64,000 nt of DNA, taken from assembly GCF_900110115.1 (NCBI RefSeq), contig NZ_FOCM01000001.1, positions 682,001-746,000 of the forward strand, given 5' to 3'. Source of the stretch: Palleronia pelagia (GTDB lineage: Bacteria; Pseudomonadota; Alphaproteobacteria; Rhodobacterales; Rhodobacteraceae). The notes beneath the pieces are model-generated. The model was not told the origin of the DNA, searched no databases, and saw only the letters and a program-made list of their open reading frames with translations. The position numbers were made by a program, and so were the translations under genes. Shown here piece by piece: positions 26,484-35,252 of the stretch. Each line of letters opens with the position of its first letter. Position 1 is the first letter of the stretch.

Positions 26484-28313
26484 ATGGAAACAATACTCTT
26501 CCGCACCTTCGCCGGCGCGGCAACCGCGATCTGCCTGGGGCTGGCCAGCCCCGCGGCGGCCGAGCCCAGCCACGGGATCGCGATGTATGGCGAACCGGCC
26601 CTGCCCGAGGGCTTCACCGCCCTGCCCTATGCCAATCCCGACGCGCCGCTGGGCGGGCGGCTGGTGCAGGGCGAGGTCGGTACGTTCGACAGCCTGAACC
26701 CCCATATCCTGAAGGGCGAAACGCCCTGGCAGCTGCGGTTCCTGGCGCACGAATCGCTCATGGGCCGGTCCTACGACGAGCCGTTCACGCTGTACGGTGT
26801 GCTGGCCGAGTCCATCGAGACCGCGCCCGACCGCTCCTGGGTCGAGTTCACGCTGCGCCCCGAGGCGCGGTTCTCGGATGGAAGCCCCGTCACGGTCGAG
26901 GACGTTCTGTGGTCCTATGAGACGCTGGGCACCGAGGGGCACCCCCGCTATCGCGGCACCTGGGCGCAGGTCGCCTCGGCCGAGCAGACGGGCGAGCGGT
27001 CCGTGCGCTTCACCTTCTCCGAGCGCAACGACGAGCTGGCGCTCATCATGGGGATGCGGCCGATCCTCAAGAAGGTTCAGTGGGAGGGCAAGGATTTCAC
27101 CGACTCGGGCGTGGACGAGATCCCGATCTCGTCGGCCGAGTACGTGGTCACCGATTTCGAGCCGGGCCGCTATGTCACCCTGCGCCGCGACCCCGACTAC
27201 TGGGGCAACGGCGTCGTGCCTTTCATGAACGGCCAGGGCAACCTGGACGAGATCCGGATGGAGTTCTACGGCGACAGCACCGCCATGTTCGAGGCGTTCA
27301 AGGGCGGCGCCCTGAACATCATGCGCGAGGCCGACGCGCAGAAATGGGAAACGCAGTACGATTTCCCGCGCGTGCAGAACGGCGAGGTCGAGAAATCGGT
27401 CATCCCGCACGAACGGCCCTCGGGCATCTACGGCTTCGTGATGAACACCCGCCGCGCGCCCTTCGACGACTGGCGCGTGCGCGAGGCGCTGATCACCGCC
27501 TTCAACTACGAGTTCATCAACCAGGTGCTGAATGACGGCCGCCTGCCCCGGGTCACGTCCTACTTCTCGAACTCGGTGCTCGGAATGGAGGACGGCCCGG
27601 CCTCGGGCCGCGTTCTGGAGTATCTCGAGCCCTATTCCGACGACCTGCTGCCCGGCGCGATCGAGGGCTACAGTCAGCCCGAGGGCGACGGGTCCGAGCG
27701 CAACCGCGCCAACCTGGCCCGCGCCATGGACCTGCTGGCCGAGGCGGGCTGGACCATCGACCGGGGCACCGGCGCGCTGGTCAACGATGCGGGCGAGACG
27801 ATGTCCTTCGAGATCCTTCTGGCCAATGGCGATCTGGTCGCGGGCACGAGGCAGGCGATCAACATCTACACCGCCGCGCTCGAGCGGCTGGGAATCGAGG
27901 CCAGCGTCAGCCTGGTGGACGATGCGCAGTTCAAGTCCCGCACCGATGCCTTCGATTTCGACATGACCGAGTACAGCCGCGCGCTGAGTCTCAGCCCCGG
28001 CAACGAGCAGCGGTATTACTGGGGGTCGGATGCGGCCGACCAGGAAGGCTCGCGCAACTGGATGGGCGTCCGCAGCCCGGCCATCGACGGGCTGATCGAC
28101 GCCATGCTGTCGGCGCCCAGCCAGGAAGATTACGTGGCCGCCGTGCGCGCGCTGGACCGTGTGCTGACCTCGGGGCGCTACGTGATCCCGCTGTGGTTCC
28201 GGCCCGACAGCCTGATCGCCCATGATGCCGATCTGCACTATCCCGAGAGCCTTCCCGCCTACGGGGATTACCTCGGATTCCTTCCCGACGTATGGTGGTA
28301 CGATGAAGACTAA
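26484..28313 (+). CDS. YejA-like peptide/oligopeptide ABC transporter substrate-binding protein
   Basis: The 609-residue periplasmic protein has a signal peptide (METILFRTFAGAATAICLGLASPAAA) and the family-5 solute-binding fold. The N-terminal HGIAMYGEPALPEGFTALPYANPDAPLGGRLV is characteristic of YejA, the binding protein for peptides such as microcin C. Other blocks are TFDSLNPHILKG, YVTLRRDPDYWG and SPGNEQRYYWGS. The yejBEF transporter genes usually follow, but here a tiny lipoprotein gene follows and no permease is present. ATG 26484 precedes the signal peptide directly. Confidence 0.92.
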   Translation: METILFRTFAGAATAICLGLASPAAAEPSHGIAMYGEPALPEGFTALPYANPDAPLGGRLVQGEVGTFDSLNPHILKGETPWQLRFLAHESLMGRSYDEPFTLYGVLAESIETAPDRSWVEFTLRPEARFSDGSPVTVEDVLWSYETLGTEGHPRYRGTWAQVASAEQTGERSVRFTFSERNDELALIMGMRPILKKVQWEGKDFTDSGVDEIPISSAEYVVTDFEPGRYVTLRRDPDYWGNGVVPFMNGQGNLDEIRMEFYGDSTAMFEAFKGGALNIMREADAQKWETQYDFPRVQNGEVEKSVIPHERPSGIYGFVMNTRRAPFDDWRVREALITAFNYEFINQVLNDGRLPRVTSYFSNSVLGMEDGPASGRVLEYLEPYSDDLLPGAIEGYSQPEGDGSERNRANLARAMDLLAEAGWTIDRGTGALVNDAGETMSFEILLANGDLVAGTRQAINIYTAALERLGIEASVSLVDDAQFKSRTDAFDFDMTEYSRALSLSPGNEQRYYWGSDAADQEGSRNWMGVRSPAIDGLIDAMLSAPSQEDYVAAVRALDRVLTSGRYVIPLWFRPDSLIAHDADLHYPESLPAYGDYLGFLPDVWWYDED

Positions 28314-28431
28314 GCTGATCCTCGCCGTGATGGTCGTCGCCCTGTCGGGCTGCGCGCTGGTCCGCACCCCGGTGCGCGTGGCCGCCGACATGGCGCACAT
28401 GACCGTCGACCTGGCCACCGCCCCCTTCTGA
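28303..28431 (+). CDS. small predicted lipoprotein
   Basis: This 42-residue frame overlaps the end of the binding-protein gene by 11 nt. It reads MKTKLILAVMVVALSGCALV and so on: a short lysine-rich start, a hydrophobic stretch and a lipobox LSGC with Cys18. The mature part is about 25 residues and ends AADMAHMTVDLATAPF. Tiny lipoproteins of this type (DUF6726-like) occur in alphaproteobacteria; the function is unknown. The overlap suggests translational coupling. Confidence 0.7.
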   Translation: MKTKLILAVMVVALSGCALVRTPVRVAADMAHMTVDLATAPF

Positions 28432-28499
28432 TCGCGCGGAACCACCGGCCCGGCGCCGCATTTCCTCCGTGACACATCACGCAAAGGGGACGACCTGCC

Positions 28500-28847
28500 A
28501 TGCAATGGGACACCATCAAACGCGACTGGCCCGCCTTCATCGCGCCGATCATGCAGCGCTGGGACCGGGCCGAGGAAAACGACCTGCTGGCGCTGGACGG
28601 GAACCGCGAGCGGCTGGTGGATTACCTGGCCGAGCGGCACGAACTGACCCGCGCCGAGGCCAATGAGCAGTTGACCGCCTGGGAGCAGGGCGCGGCGCCC
28701 GCCGACGCGGTGATGGACGAGACCCGCGATGGCGACAACATCCGCGCCTCGGCCGCCCATATCGGCGTGGGCGAAGACGTCTATGCCGACGACAAGGATT
28801 TCGGCGACGACAACAAGACGGCGCGCCCCATCGGCCGCGATACCTGA
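28500..28847 (+). CDS. CsbD-like small stress protein
   Basis: The 115-residue protein starts MQWDTIKRDWPAFIAPIMQRW and has DLLALDGNRERLVDYLAERHELTRAEANEQL. This resembles the CsbD-like family pattern (N-terminal WD-IK-W, then a GKR-QLVG-L-YG helical pair). CsbD-like proteins are general-stress proteins of unknown mechanism. The C-terminal half, rich in Asp and Glu, is not part of the family core. It lies 68 bp after the small lipoprotein gene. Confidence 0.7.
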   Translation: MQWDTIKRDWPAFIAPIMQRWDRAEENDLLALDGNRERLVDYLAERHELTRAEANEQLTAWEQGAAPADAVMDETRDGDNIRASAAHIGVGEDVYADDKDFGDDNKTARPIGRDT

Positions 28848-28885
28848 TCGGGCGTCGTCCGCGGGCGCCCCGCGTCCCGCCATGC

Positions 28886-28905
28886 GTATTTCCGGACCAG
28901 TGATG
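28886..28905 (+). repeat. dispersed intergenic motif, degenerate copy
   Basis: GTATTTCCGGACCAGTGATG resembles the GTATTT-GGA-AGATG core of the motif at 25324 and 29727. A further partial copy, CCGGAAATACGC, is at 37268-37279 in the opposite orientation and shares the 12-nt core GCGTATTTCCGG with this one. Confidence 0.4.
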
Positions 28906-29022
28906 CGGCCGCAGAGTGGTAAGCGTCCTGTTGCGGTGCGCGCTTCAAGGGTTACATAGCCGGTCAACGAAGGCCCGCCGCGCCTCGCGCGCGCGGGGCC
29001 GGACAGACACGGAGCGCGCCCC

Positions 29023-29679
29023 ATGATCAAGCTCGACATCCTGTCGGACCCCATCTGCCCCTGGTGCCTGATCGGCAAGACCCGGCTGGACCAGGTCCTG
29101 CAGGACCGGCCCGACCACCCCTTCACCATCGAATGGCATCCGTTCCAGTTGAACCCCGACATGCCGCCCGAAGGCATGGACCGGCGTGACTATCTCGAGA
29201 CCAAGTTCGGCGGCCGCGAGGGCGCGGTGAAAGCCTATGCCCCCGTGGTCGAGGCCGCCGAGGCCACCGGGCTGGATATCGCCTTCGACAGGATCGAGCG
29301 GACGCCCAACACGTTGGACGCGCACCGCATGATCCATTGGGCGGGCCTCGAGGGCCGGCAGGCGGCCATGGTGGCCGCGCTGTTCAACGCTTATTTCATG
29401 CAGGGCCGCGACATCGGCGACCGTGACACGCTGCTGGCGCTGGCGGGCGACGTGGGCATGGACGGCGAGATGACCGCGCGGCTTCTCGACAGCGATGCCG
29501 ACCGCGCCGACATCGCGGCGCGCGACGCCCACGCCCGCGCGCGCGGAGTAACCGGCGTGCCGACCTTCATCATCGCCGAGCGCCACGCGGTTCCCGGCGC
29601 GCAGCCGCCCGAGCTGTGGCACAACGTGCTGGACGATCTCGAGCGCCAGGCCGCCGAGGCCGAGGCCGAGGCCGAATGA
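29023..29679 (+). CDS. DsbA-family oxidoreductase (FrnE-like)
   Basis: The 218-residue cytosolic protein has a thioredoxin fold with an inserted helical domain. The redox motif is CPWC (Cys12 and Cys15) directly after the first strand, and cis-Pro is in RGVTGVPTFII. Family blocks are DPICPWCLIGKTRLDQVL and NTLDAHRMIHWA. FrnE/polyketide-type DsbA proteins act as disulfide isomerases or glutathione-linked oxidoreductases. There is no signal peptide, so it should act in the cytosol. Confidence 0.92.
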   Translation: MIKLDILSDPICPWCLIGKTRLDQVLQDRPDHPFTIEWHPFQLNPDMPPEGMDRRDYLETKFGGREGAVKAYAPVVEAAEATGLDIAFDRIERTPNTLDAHRMIHWAGLEGRQAAMVAALFNAYFMQGRDIGDRDTLLALAGDVGMDGEMTARLLDSDADRADIAARDAHARARGVTGVPTFIIAERHAVPGAQPPELWHNVLDDLERQAAEAEAEAE

Positions 29680-29726
29680 GACCTGGGCCCTGGGGGCTCC
29701 GCCCCCGTCCTTCGGACTCCCCCGGA

Positions 29727-29747
29727 GGTATTTACGGAAAGATGAAG
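29727..29747 (+). repeat. dispersed intergenic motif, copy 2
   Basis: GGTATTT, three variable bases (ACG) and GAAAGATGAAG. It is preceded by two hairpins, GGGGGC/GCCCCC (29693-29706) and GTC(CTTCG)GAC (29707-29717). The whole element lies between the FrnE-like and methyltransferase genes and may end transcripts. Confidence 0.55.
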
Positions 29748-29764
29748 CCGGGGCGGGCCGCGTG

Positions 29765-30304
29765 ATGGTCACCTGGCTTCTGGTGTCGCTGGGGGCTTCC
29801 GCGCTGTGGGGCGTGGTGCTGTTCGTGTCGGACAGGGGCATTGCCCAGATCTGGCCGCCGGCGCGGGGCAACTGGATCACCGGGATCGCCGCCTGGCTTC
29901 TGACCATCGCCATCTACATGGGGCTCATCCGCACCGCGACGGCGGACTGGAACACGCTGGACCTGCCCGCCTGGCTGCGCTGGGGCGTGGGCGGCGTGGC
30001 GCTGTCGGTCGCGGCGACGTGGGTGCAGGGGCGCGGGATCACCGACCTGGGGCTGAAGGGCACCAGCGGCTGGGACGTGGGCGTCGTGACCACGGGCGCT
30101 TACGCCCGGCGACGCCATCCGCAATACGCGGGCCAGGTCCTGTCGCTTTTGGGGCTGGCCCTTCTGGGCGGATCGGCCTGGGCCGGGCTGGCGGCGGTTG
30201 CGGGCAGTGCCGCCTTGATCTATGCGAGCCACGTGGAGGATCGGTTCATGGCGCGCAGGCATCCCGGATACGGGGACTACGCGTCGCAAGTCAGGTTCTT
30301 TTGA
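29765..30304 (+). CDS. isoprenylcysteine/phospholipid methyltransferase-like membrane protein
   Basis: The 179-residue protein has four to five membrane helices. Its C-terminal GAYARRRHPQYAGQVLSLLG plus EDRFMARRHPGYGDYASQVRFF is the SAM-binding pattern of the ICMT/PEMT family (RHPxY, then the EE/ED and Y-x-x-Y blocks). The methyl acceptor in bacteria is generally unknown; membrane lipids or isoprenoids are candidates. ATG 29765 is preferred to GTG 29762. The stop overlaps the start of the MFS gene by one base. Confidence 0.8.
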   Translation: MVTWLLVSLGASALWGVVLFVSDRGIAQIWPPARGNWITGIAAWLLTIAIYMGLIRTATADWNTLDLPAWLRWGVGGVALSVAATWVQGRGITDLGLKGTSGWDVGVVTTGAYARRRHPQYAGQVLSLLGLALLGGSAWAGLAAVAGSAALIYASHVEDRFMARRHPGYGDYASQVRFF

Positions 30305-31509
30305 TGTCCCAGAATTCGTTGACGCAACCGGGCCGCGTCGAGTTCGTGGCCATGGTTGCCGTCCTGTTCGCAACGTTGGCGTTTTCCATCGACGCGATGC
30401 TGCCCGCCCTGCCCGAGATCGCCGGCACGCTGACCCCCGACGATCCGAACCGCGCGCAGCTGGTGGTGACCTCGTTCATCTTCGGCATGGGGGTCGGCAC
30501 GCTGTTCGCCGGGCCGATCTCGGACACCGTGGGGCGCAAGGCGGGCATCCTCGGGGGGCTGGGGCTGTATATCCTGGGCGCGGCACTGGCGAGCCGGGCG
30601 CAGACGCTCGAGACGCTCATGGCCGCGCGGGTGGTGCAGGGCCTGGGCGCGGCGGGGCCGCGCATCGTCAGCCAGGCCATGATCCGCGACCGGTTCGAGG
30701 GGCGCGAGATGGCGCAGATCATGTCCTTCGTGATGATGATCTTCATCCTCGTGCCGGCGATGAGCCCGGCGGCCGGCAGCCTTGTCATCGACGGGTTCGG
30801 CTGGCGCGCGATCTTCTGGGCCTTCGTGATCTTCGCGCTGTTCGGCGGCACCTGGCTGGCGTTGCGCCAGCCCGAGACCCTGCCGCGCGAGGGGCGCCAT
30901 CCCCTGCGCATCGGGATCGTGTGGCTCGCGCTGAAGGAGACGCTGCGGCGGCCCGAGGTGCGGCTCTATATCGCCGTGCTGACGCTGGGCACCGGGCAGA
31001 TGTTCGCGCTGATCAGTTCGGTCCAGCCGATCTATGACCAGTCGCTGGGCATGGCGGACAGCTTCGCCTTCTGGTTCATGGCCACCGCCCTGCTGGCCGG
31101 CACGGGCACGATCGTGAACGCGGCGCTGGTCATGCGGCTGGGCATGCGGCGCTTGGCGATCACGGCCTACGCGGCGCAGGGCGTGATCTCGCTGGTGCTG
31201 GTCGCGGCCGAGGTGGCTGGGCTGGTGCCCGCCGAGGCGGCGTTTCCGGTGTTCTTCGCCTGGTCGGTGTCGGTCTTCTTCATGGTCGGCCTGACCTTCG
31301 GCAATCTCAACTCGCTGGCGCTGCAGCCACTGGGCCATATCGCGGGGACGGCTGCGTCGGTGATCGGCGCGATCTCGACCATTCTTGGCGTGGTCATCGC
31401 CGTGCCGATCGGGCTGGCCTTCAACGGCTCGCCCATGCCGCTTTATGTCGGCACGGGCGTCTGTTCGGCGCTGGCCTACCTGCTGATGCGGCGCACGGTG
31501 GAGAGCTAG
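30304..31509 (+). CDS. MFS transporter, Bcr/CflA-type drug exporter
   Basis: The 401-residue protein has about 12 membrane helices. The first helix carries FSIDAMLPALPEI, the DHA1 Bcr/CflA signature, followed by FIFGMGVGTLFAGPISDTVGRKAGILGG (motif A) and ARVVQGLGAAGPRIVSQAMIRD. It should export small toxic molecules by proton antiport. The start overlaps the methyltransferase stop (TGATG). The 3' end overlaps the mfd stop by 4 nt on the opposite strand. Confidence 0.92.
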   Translation: MSQNSLTQPGRVEFVAMVAVLFATLAFSIDAMLPALPEIAGTLTPDDPNRAQLVVTSFIFGMGVGTLFAGPISDTVGRKAGILGGLGLYILGAALASRAQTLETLMAARVVQGLGAAGPRIVSQAMIRDRFEGREMAQIMSFVMMIFILVPAMSPAAGSLVIDGFGWRAIFWAFVIFALFGGTWLALRQPETLPREGRHPLRIGIVWLALKETLRRPEVRLYIAVLTLGTGQMFALISSVQPIYDQSLGMADSFAFWFMATALLAGTGTIVNAALVMRLGMRRLAITAYAAQGVISLVLVAAEVAGLVPAEAAFPVFFAWSVSVFFMVGLTFGNLNSLALQPLGHIAGTAASVIGAISTILGVVIAVPIGLAFNGSPMPLYVGTGVCSALAYLLMRRTVES

Positions 31510-34500
31510 GATTTCTCGGGCGTCTTCTGGCCCACGTCCAGCGCGCGGCGCAGGTCCTGGGCGATCGAGAAGGCGCCCTTGATCTTGTCGCTGTCCTTTT
31601 TCCAGTCCCGGCGCACGACGATCTTGTTGTCCTTGACCTTGGCCTGGCCCTTCTGGTCGTTGATGAACTTCACCAGGCCCTGCGGGTTCGCGAACTTGTC
31701 GTTGTGGAACTGGATCGTCGCGCCCTTGGGCCCGGCATCGAGCTTGGCGATGCCGGCGCGCTTGCACTCGGCCTTGATGCGCACCACCAGCAGCAGCGTG
31801 TTGACCTCTTTCGGGAGCTTGCCGAAACGGTCGATCAGCTCGGCGGCGAAGCCTTCCAGCTCGACCTTCGAGGTCAGGTCCGACAGGCGGCGATAGAGCC
31901 CCAGTCGCACGTCGAGATCGGGCACGTAGTCTTCGGGGATCAGGACGGCGACGCCCAGGTTGATCTGGGGCGACCATTCGCCCATCTCGCCCAGGCCGTC
32001 GATGCCCTCGAGCTCGCCCGCCTTCAGCTTGGAAATCGTCTCTTCCAGCATGGACTGGTAAAGCTCGTAGCCGACCTCGCGGATCTGTCCCGATTGCTCT
32101 TCTCCCACAAGGTTGCCCGCGCCGCGGATATCGAGATCCTGGCTGGCCAGCGTGAAGCCCGCCCCGAGGCTGTCGAGCGATCCCAGAACGCGCAGGCGTT
32201 TCTCGGCCGTGGGCGTCAGCTTGGCGCGTGGCTTGGTGGTCAGGTAGGCATAGGCGCGGGTCTTGGCGCGCCCCACCCGGCCCCGGATCTGGTAGAGCTG
32301 CGCCAGCCCGAACATGTCGGCGCGGTGCACGATCATCGTGTTGGCCGTGGGGATATCGAGGCCCGATTCGACGATGGTGGTGGCCAGCAGCACGTCGTAG
32401 GCGCCGTCGTAGAAGGCGTTCATCCGGTCGTCGAGCTCGCCCGCCGCCATTTGGCCGTTGGCCACGATATAGGTGATCTCGGGCACCTCGTTCTTCAGGA
32501 ACTCCTCCATCTCGGCCAGGTCCTTGATGCGCGGGACCACGATGAAGCTTTGCCCCCCGCGGTAATGCTCGCGCAAAAGCGCCTCGCGGATGGTCAGCAC
32601 GTCGAATTCCGACACGTAGGTGCGGATCGCCAGGCGGTCGACGGGAGGCGTGCCGATGATCGACAGGTCGCGCACGCCGGTCAGGCTCAGCTGCAGGGTG
32701 CGCGGGATGGGCGTCGCGGTCAGGGTCAGGACGTGGACGTCGGTGCGTAGCTGTTTCAGGCGTTCCTTGTGGCTGACGCCGAAATGCTGCTCTTCGTCGA
32801 TGACCAGCAGGCCGAGGTTCTTGAACTTCACCGATTTCGCCAGCAGCGCGTGGGTGCCGATGATGATGTCGCAGCCGCCATCGGCCATCCGTTGCCGCGC
32901 CAGGTCGCTGTCCTTCTTCGACACGAAGCGGGAGAGCTGGCGCACCTCGATCGGGAAGCCCTTGAAGCGTTCGCTGAACGACTTGTAGTGCTGGCGCGCC
33001 AGAAGGGTCGTCGGCGCGATCACGGCCACCTGCACGCCCGACATGGCGGCGATGAAGGCGGCGCGCATGGCGACCTCGGTCTTGCCGAAGCCCACGTCGC
33101 CGACGATCAGCCGGTCCATGGGCGTGCCCGAGGACAGATCGCCCATCACGTCCTCGATGGCCGACATCTGGTCGTCGGTCTCGTCATAGGGGAAGCGGGC
33201 GCTGAAATCCTCCCAGGCGTGGTCGGGCGGATCGAGCACAGGGGCCTTGCGCAACAGCCGCTCGGCCGCGACGCGGATCAGGCGGTCGGCGATCTCGCGG
33301 ATGCGTTCCTTCAGCCGCGCCTTCTTGGCCTGCCAGGCCCCGCCGCCCAGCTTGTCGAGCATCCCTTCCTCGTGGCCGAACCGGCTGAGGAGTTCGATAT
33401 TCTCGACGGGAAGATACAGCCGGTCGCCGCCCGCGTATTCCAGCAGCAGGCATTCATGCGCGGCGCCCAGGGCCGAGACGACCTCCATCCCCTGATAGCG
33501 CCCGACGCCATGGTCCACGTGGACGATCAGGTCGCCGATGCTGAGCGATTGCGCCTCGGTCAGGAAGTTCTCGGCCCGGCGCTTCTTGGGCGTCTTGCGC
33601 ACCAGCCGGTCGCCCAGCACGTCCTGCTCCGAGATCACCGTCAGGCGGCCGTCCTCATACGGCCCCTCGAACCCATGGTCGAGGCCCCAGACCGCTAGAA
33701 ACAGCCCGCCCTTGCCCTCGGGCACGTCGCGGAAGTCGCGGATCTCGGTCGCGCCGTCCACGTCTTCGTCTTCCAGCAGCCCGGCCAGCCGCTCCCGCGC
33801 ACCGCTGGAATAGGAGGCGACGATGACCTGCCCGTCCCTGCGCTTCGCCTTAATGTGGTCCGCCAAGGCGCCGAAAAGGCTGACACTTTCCTGCTGTCGT
33901 TCTGGCGAGAAATTACGCCCGATGCGGCCGCCCGCGTCGACCACGTTCGGGCCCGACGCCTGCGCCAGCGGATGGAAACGGATGGTGCGATGACCTTCGG
34001 TCGCCTGCTCCCACGCGTCGTCGTCCAGGTAAAGCTGCTCGGGCGGCGCGGGCTTGTAGACGGTATCGACCCGGCCCTTCTTTGTCATCGCGTCGCGGCG
34101 ATTGTCGTAGGCGTCGGTGACCATCTCCCACCGCGCGACGCGGGCGGGCGTGACCTGGTCGTCGAGCGTGATCGCCGCGTCCGGCAGGTAGTCGAACAGC
34201 GTCTCCAGCCGGTCGTGGAAGAAGCCCAGCCAGTGCTCGATCCCCGCGTGTTTCTTGCCCGCGCTCACGGCCTCGTAGAGCGGATCGTCGGTGCCCGCCG
34301 CCCCGAACTCGATCCGGTAGGCCTGGCGGAACCGGGTGATCGCGGCATCGTCGAGGATCACCTCGCTGACCGGGGCCAGTTCGACCTGGTCCAGCTTCTC
34401 GGTGGTGCGCTGCGTCCCCGCGTCGAAGCGGCGCGCGCCGTCCAGCACGTCGCCGAACAGGTCCAGCCGCACCGGACCGCCCTCGCCCGGTGGCCAGACG

Positions 34501-34988
34501 TCGATGATGCCGCCGCGAATGGCGTAATCGCCGGGCTCCATCACCGTGGGGGCCTGGGTGAACCCCATGCGCACGAAGAAATCGCGCAGCCTGGCCTCGT
34601 CGATCCGGTCGCCTACTCGCGCGGTGAAGGCCGACCCACTCAGCACGTCGCGGGGCGGAATGCGCTGGGTCGCGGCGTTCACGGTGGTCAACAGCACGAA
34701 GCGCTTCGGCATCCCGTGCACCAGCGCCGCCAGCGTCGCCATGCGCGCGGCCGAAATGTCGGCATTGGGCGACACGCGATCGTAGGGCAGGCAATCCCAG
34801 GCCGGGAAAGTGAAGACGGGCAGCGACGGGTCGTAGAAAGCCAGCGCGGCCTGCATCGCCGCCAACCGCTTGTCGTCGCGCGCCACGTGGACCAGCGCGC
34901 CATCGGCCTTCGCCAGTTCGGACAGGACCAGGCGCGCGTCGAACCCTTCGGGCGCGCCGCCCATGGTGATGAAGCCGGATTTTGACAT
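31506..34988 (-). CDS. mfd: transcription-repair coupling factor
   Basis: The 1160-residue translocase removes RNA polymerase stalled at DNA damage and recruits UvrA. Visible parts are the UvrB-homology N-terminus (PVFTFPAWDCLPYDRVSPN), the RNA-polymerase-interacting domain (IGDLIVHVDHGVGRYQGM near 483) and the RecG-like motor. The motor has Walker A GDVGFGKTE near 629, DEEQHFGVSHKERLK near 729, and VESGLDIPTANTMIVHRAD. The C-terminal TRCF domain ends the protein. Its length is normal. ATG 34988 fits the conserved N-terminus. Confidence 0.97.
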   Translation of the reverse strand: MSKSGFITMGGAPEGFDARLVLSELAKADGALVHVARDDKRLAAMQAALAFYDPSLPVFTFPAWDCLPYDRVSPNADISAARMATLAALVHGMPKRFVLLTTVNAATQRIPPRDVLSGSAFTARVGDRIDEARLRDFFVRMGFTQAPTVMEPGDYAIRGGIIDVWPPGEGGPVRLDLFGDVLDGARRFDAGTQRTTEKLDQVELAPVSEVILDDAAITRFRQAYRIEFGAAGTDDPLYEAVSAGKKHAGIEHWLGFFHDRLETLFDYLPDAAITLDDQVTPARVARWEMVTDAYDNRRDAMTKKGRVDTVYKPAPPEQLYLDDDAWEQATEGHRTIRFHPLAQASGPNVVDAGGRIGRNFSPERQQESVSLFGALADHIKAKRRDGQVIVASYSSGARERLAGLLEDEDVDGATEIRDFRDVPEGKGGLFLAVWGLDHGFEGPYEDGRLTVISEQDVLGDRLVRKTPKKRRAENFLTEAQSLSIGDLIVHVDHGVGRYQGMEVVSALGAAHECLLLEYAGGDRLYLPVENIELLSRFGHEEGMLDKLGGGAWQAKKARLKERIREIADRLIRVAAERLLRKAPVLDPPDHAWEDFSARFPYDETDDQMSAIEDVMGDLSSGTPMDRLIVGDVGFGKTEVAMRAAFIAAMSGVQVAVIAPTTLLARQHYKSFSERFKGFPIEVRQLSRFVSKKDSDLARQRMADGGCDIIIGTHALLAKSVKFKNLGLLVIDEEQHFGVSHKERLKQLRTDVHVLTLTATPIPRTLQLSLTGVRDLSIIGTPPVDRLAIRTYVSEFDVLTIREALLREHYRGGQSFIVVPRIKDLAEMEEFLKNEVPEITYIVANGQMAAGELDDRMNAFYDGAYDVLLATTIVESGLDIPTANTMIVHRADMFGLAQLYQIRGRVGRAKTRAYAYLTTKPRAKLTPTAEKRLRVLGSLDSLGAGFTLASQDLDIRGAGNLVGEEQSGQIREVGYELYQSMLEETISKLKAGELEGIDGLGEMGEWSPQINLGVAVLIPEDYVPDLDVRLGLYRRLSDLTSKVELEGFAAELIDRFGKLPKEVNTLLLVVRIKAECKRAGIAKLDAGPKGATIQFHNDKFANPQGLVKFINDQKGQAKVKDNKIVVRRDWKKDSDKIKGAFSIAQDLRRALDVGQKTPEKS

Positions 34989-35100
34989 GGACGCCTCAGG
35001 TAACGGCCCCGCGCCCGGTGTCAATCGCCAGTGCGCCGTGACCTGTCTGCATCGCCGGTCGGGCATGCGGAAGTTTCGGGCAATCGAACAATATTTCCCC

Positions 35101-35129
35101 TTGATCCAACGTCGGTTGGGCCTCATATG
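35101..35129 (+). promoter_or_regulatory. probable promoter of the ornithine/lysine decarboxylase gene
   Basis: TTGATC (35101-35106) and CATATG (35124-35129) are separated by 17 bp. Transcription would start near 35136 and give a leader of about 117 nt before the chosen start. Confidence 0.5.
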
Positions 35130-35135
35130 CGCGAC

Positions 35136-35252
35136 CAAGACGCCAACGCACGCGCCTCTGTTCGGGCCATTGCCCTCACGCAGCGACGGTAACGTCTCCG
35201 CTGTCACTTTCGGGGGGCTGAAGCAGTCCCTCCGGGTCCACTGGAGATGCCC
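35136..35252 (+). promoter_or_regulatory. structured 5' leader, candidate speF-type RNA element
   Basis: The leader of about 117 nt before the decarboxylase gene contains the hairpin GACG-GTAA-CGTC (35192-35203) with a GNRA-type loop, and a GC-rich fold around 35211-35240. Alphaproteobacterial ornithine decarboxylase genes often carry the speF RNA motif in this position. I cannot align the full consensus by eye, so this is a positional and structural suggestion. Confidence 0.4.

Noticed and set aside
31506-31509. Overlap of MFS and mfd stop codons as a possible frameshift or fusion
   Set aside because: The genes are convergent and each ends normally; the 4-nt overlap is simple 3' end packing, as also seen at 40837-40840 and 53587-53594.
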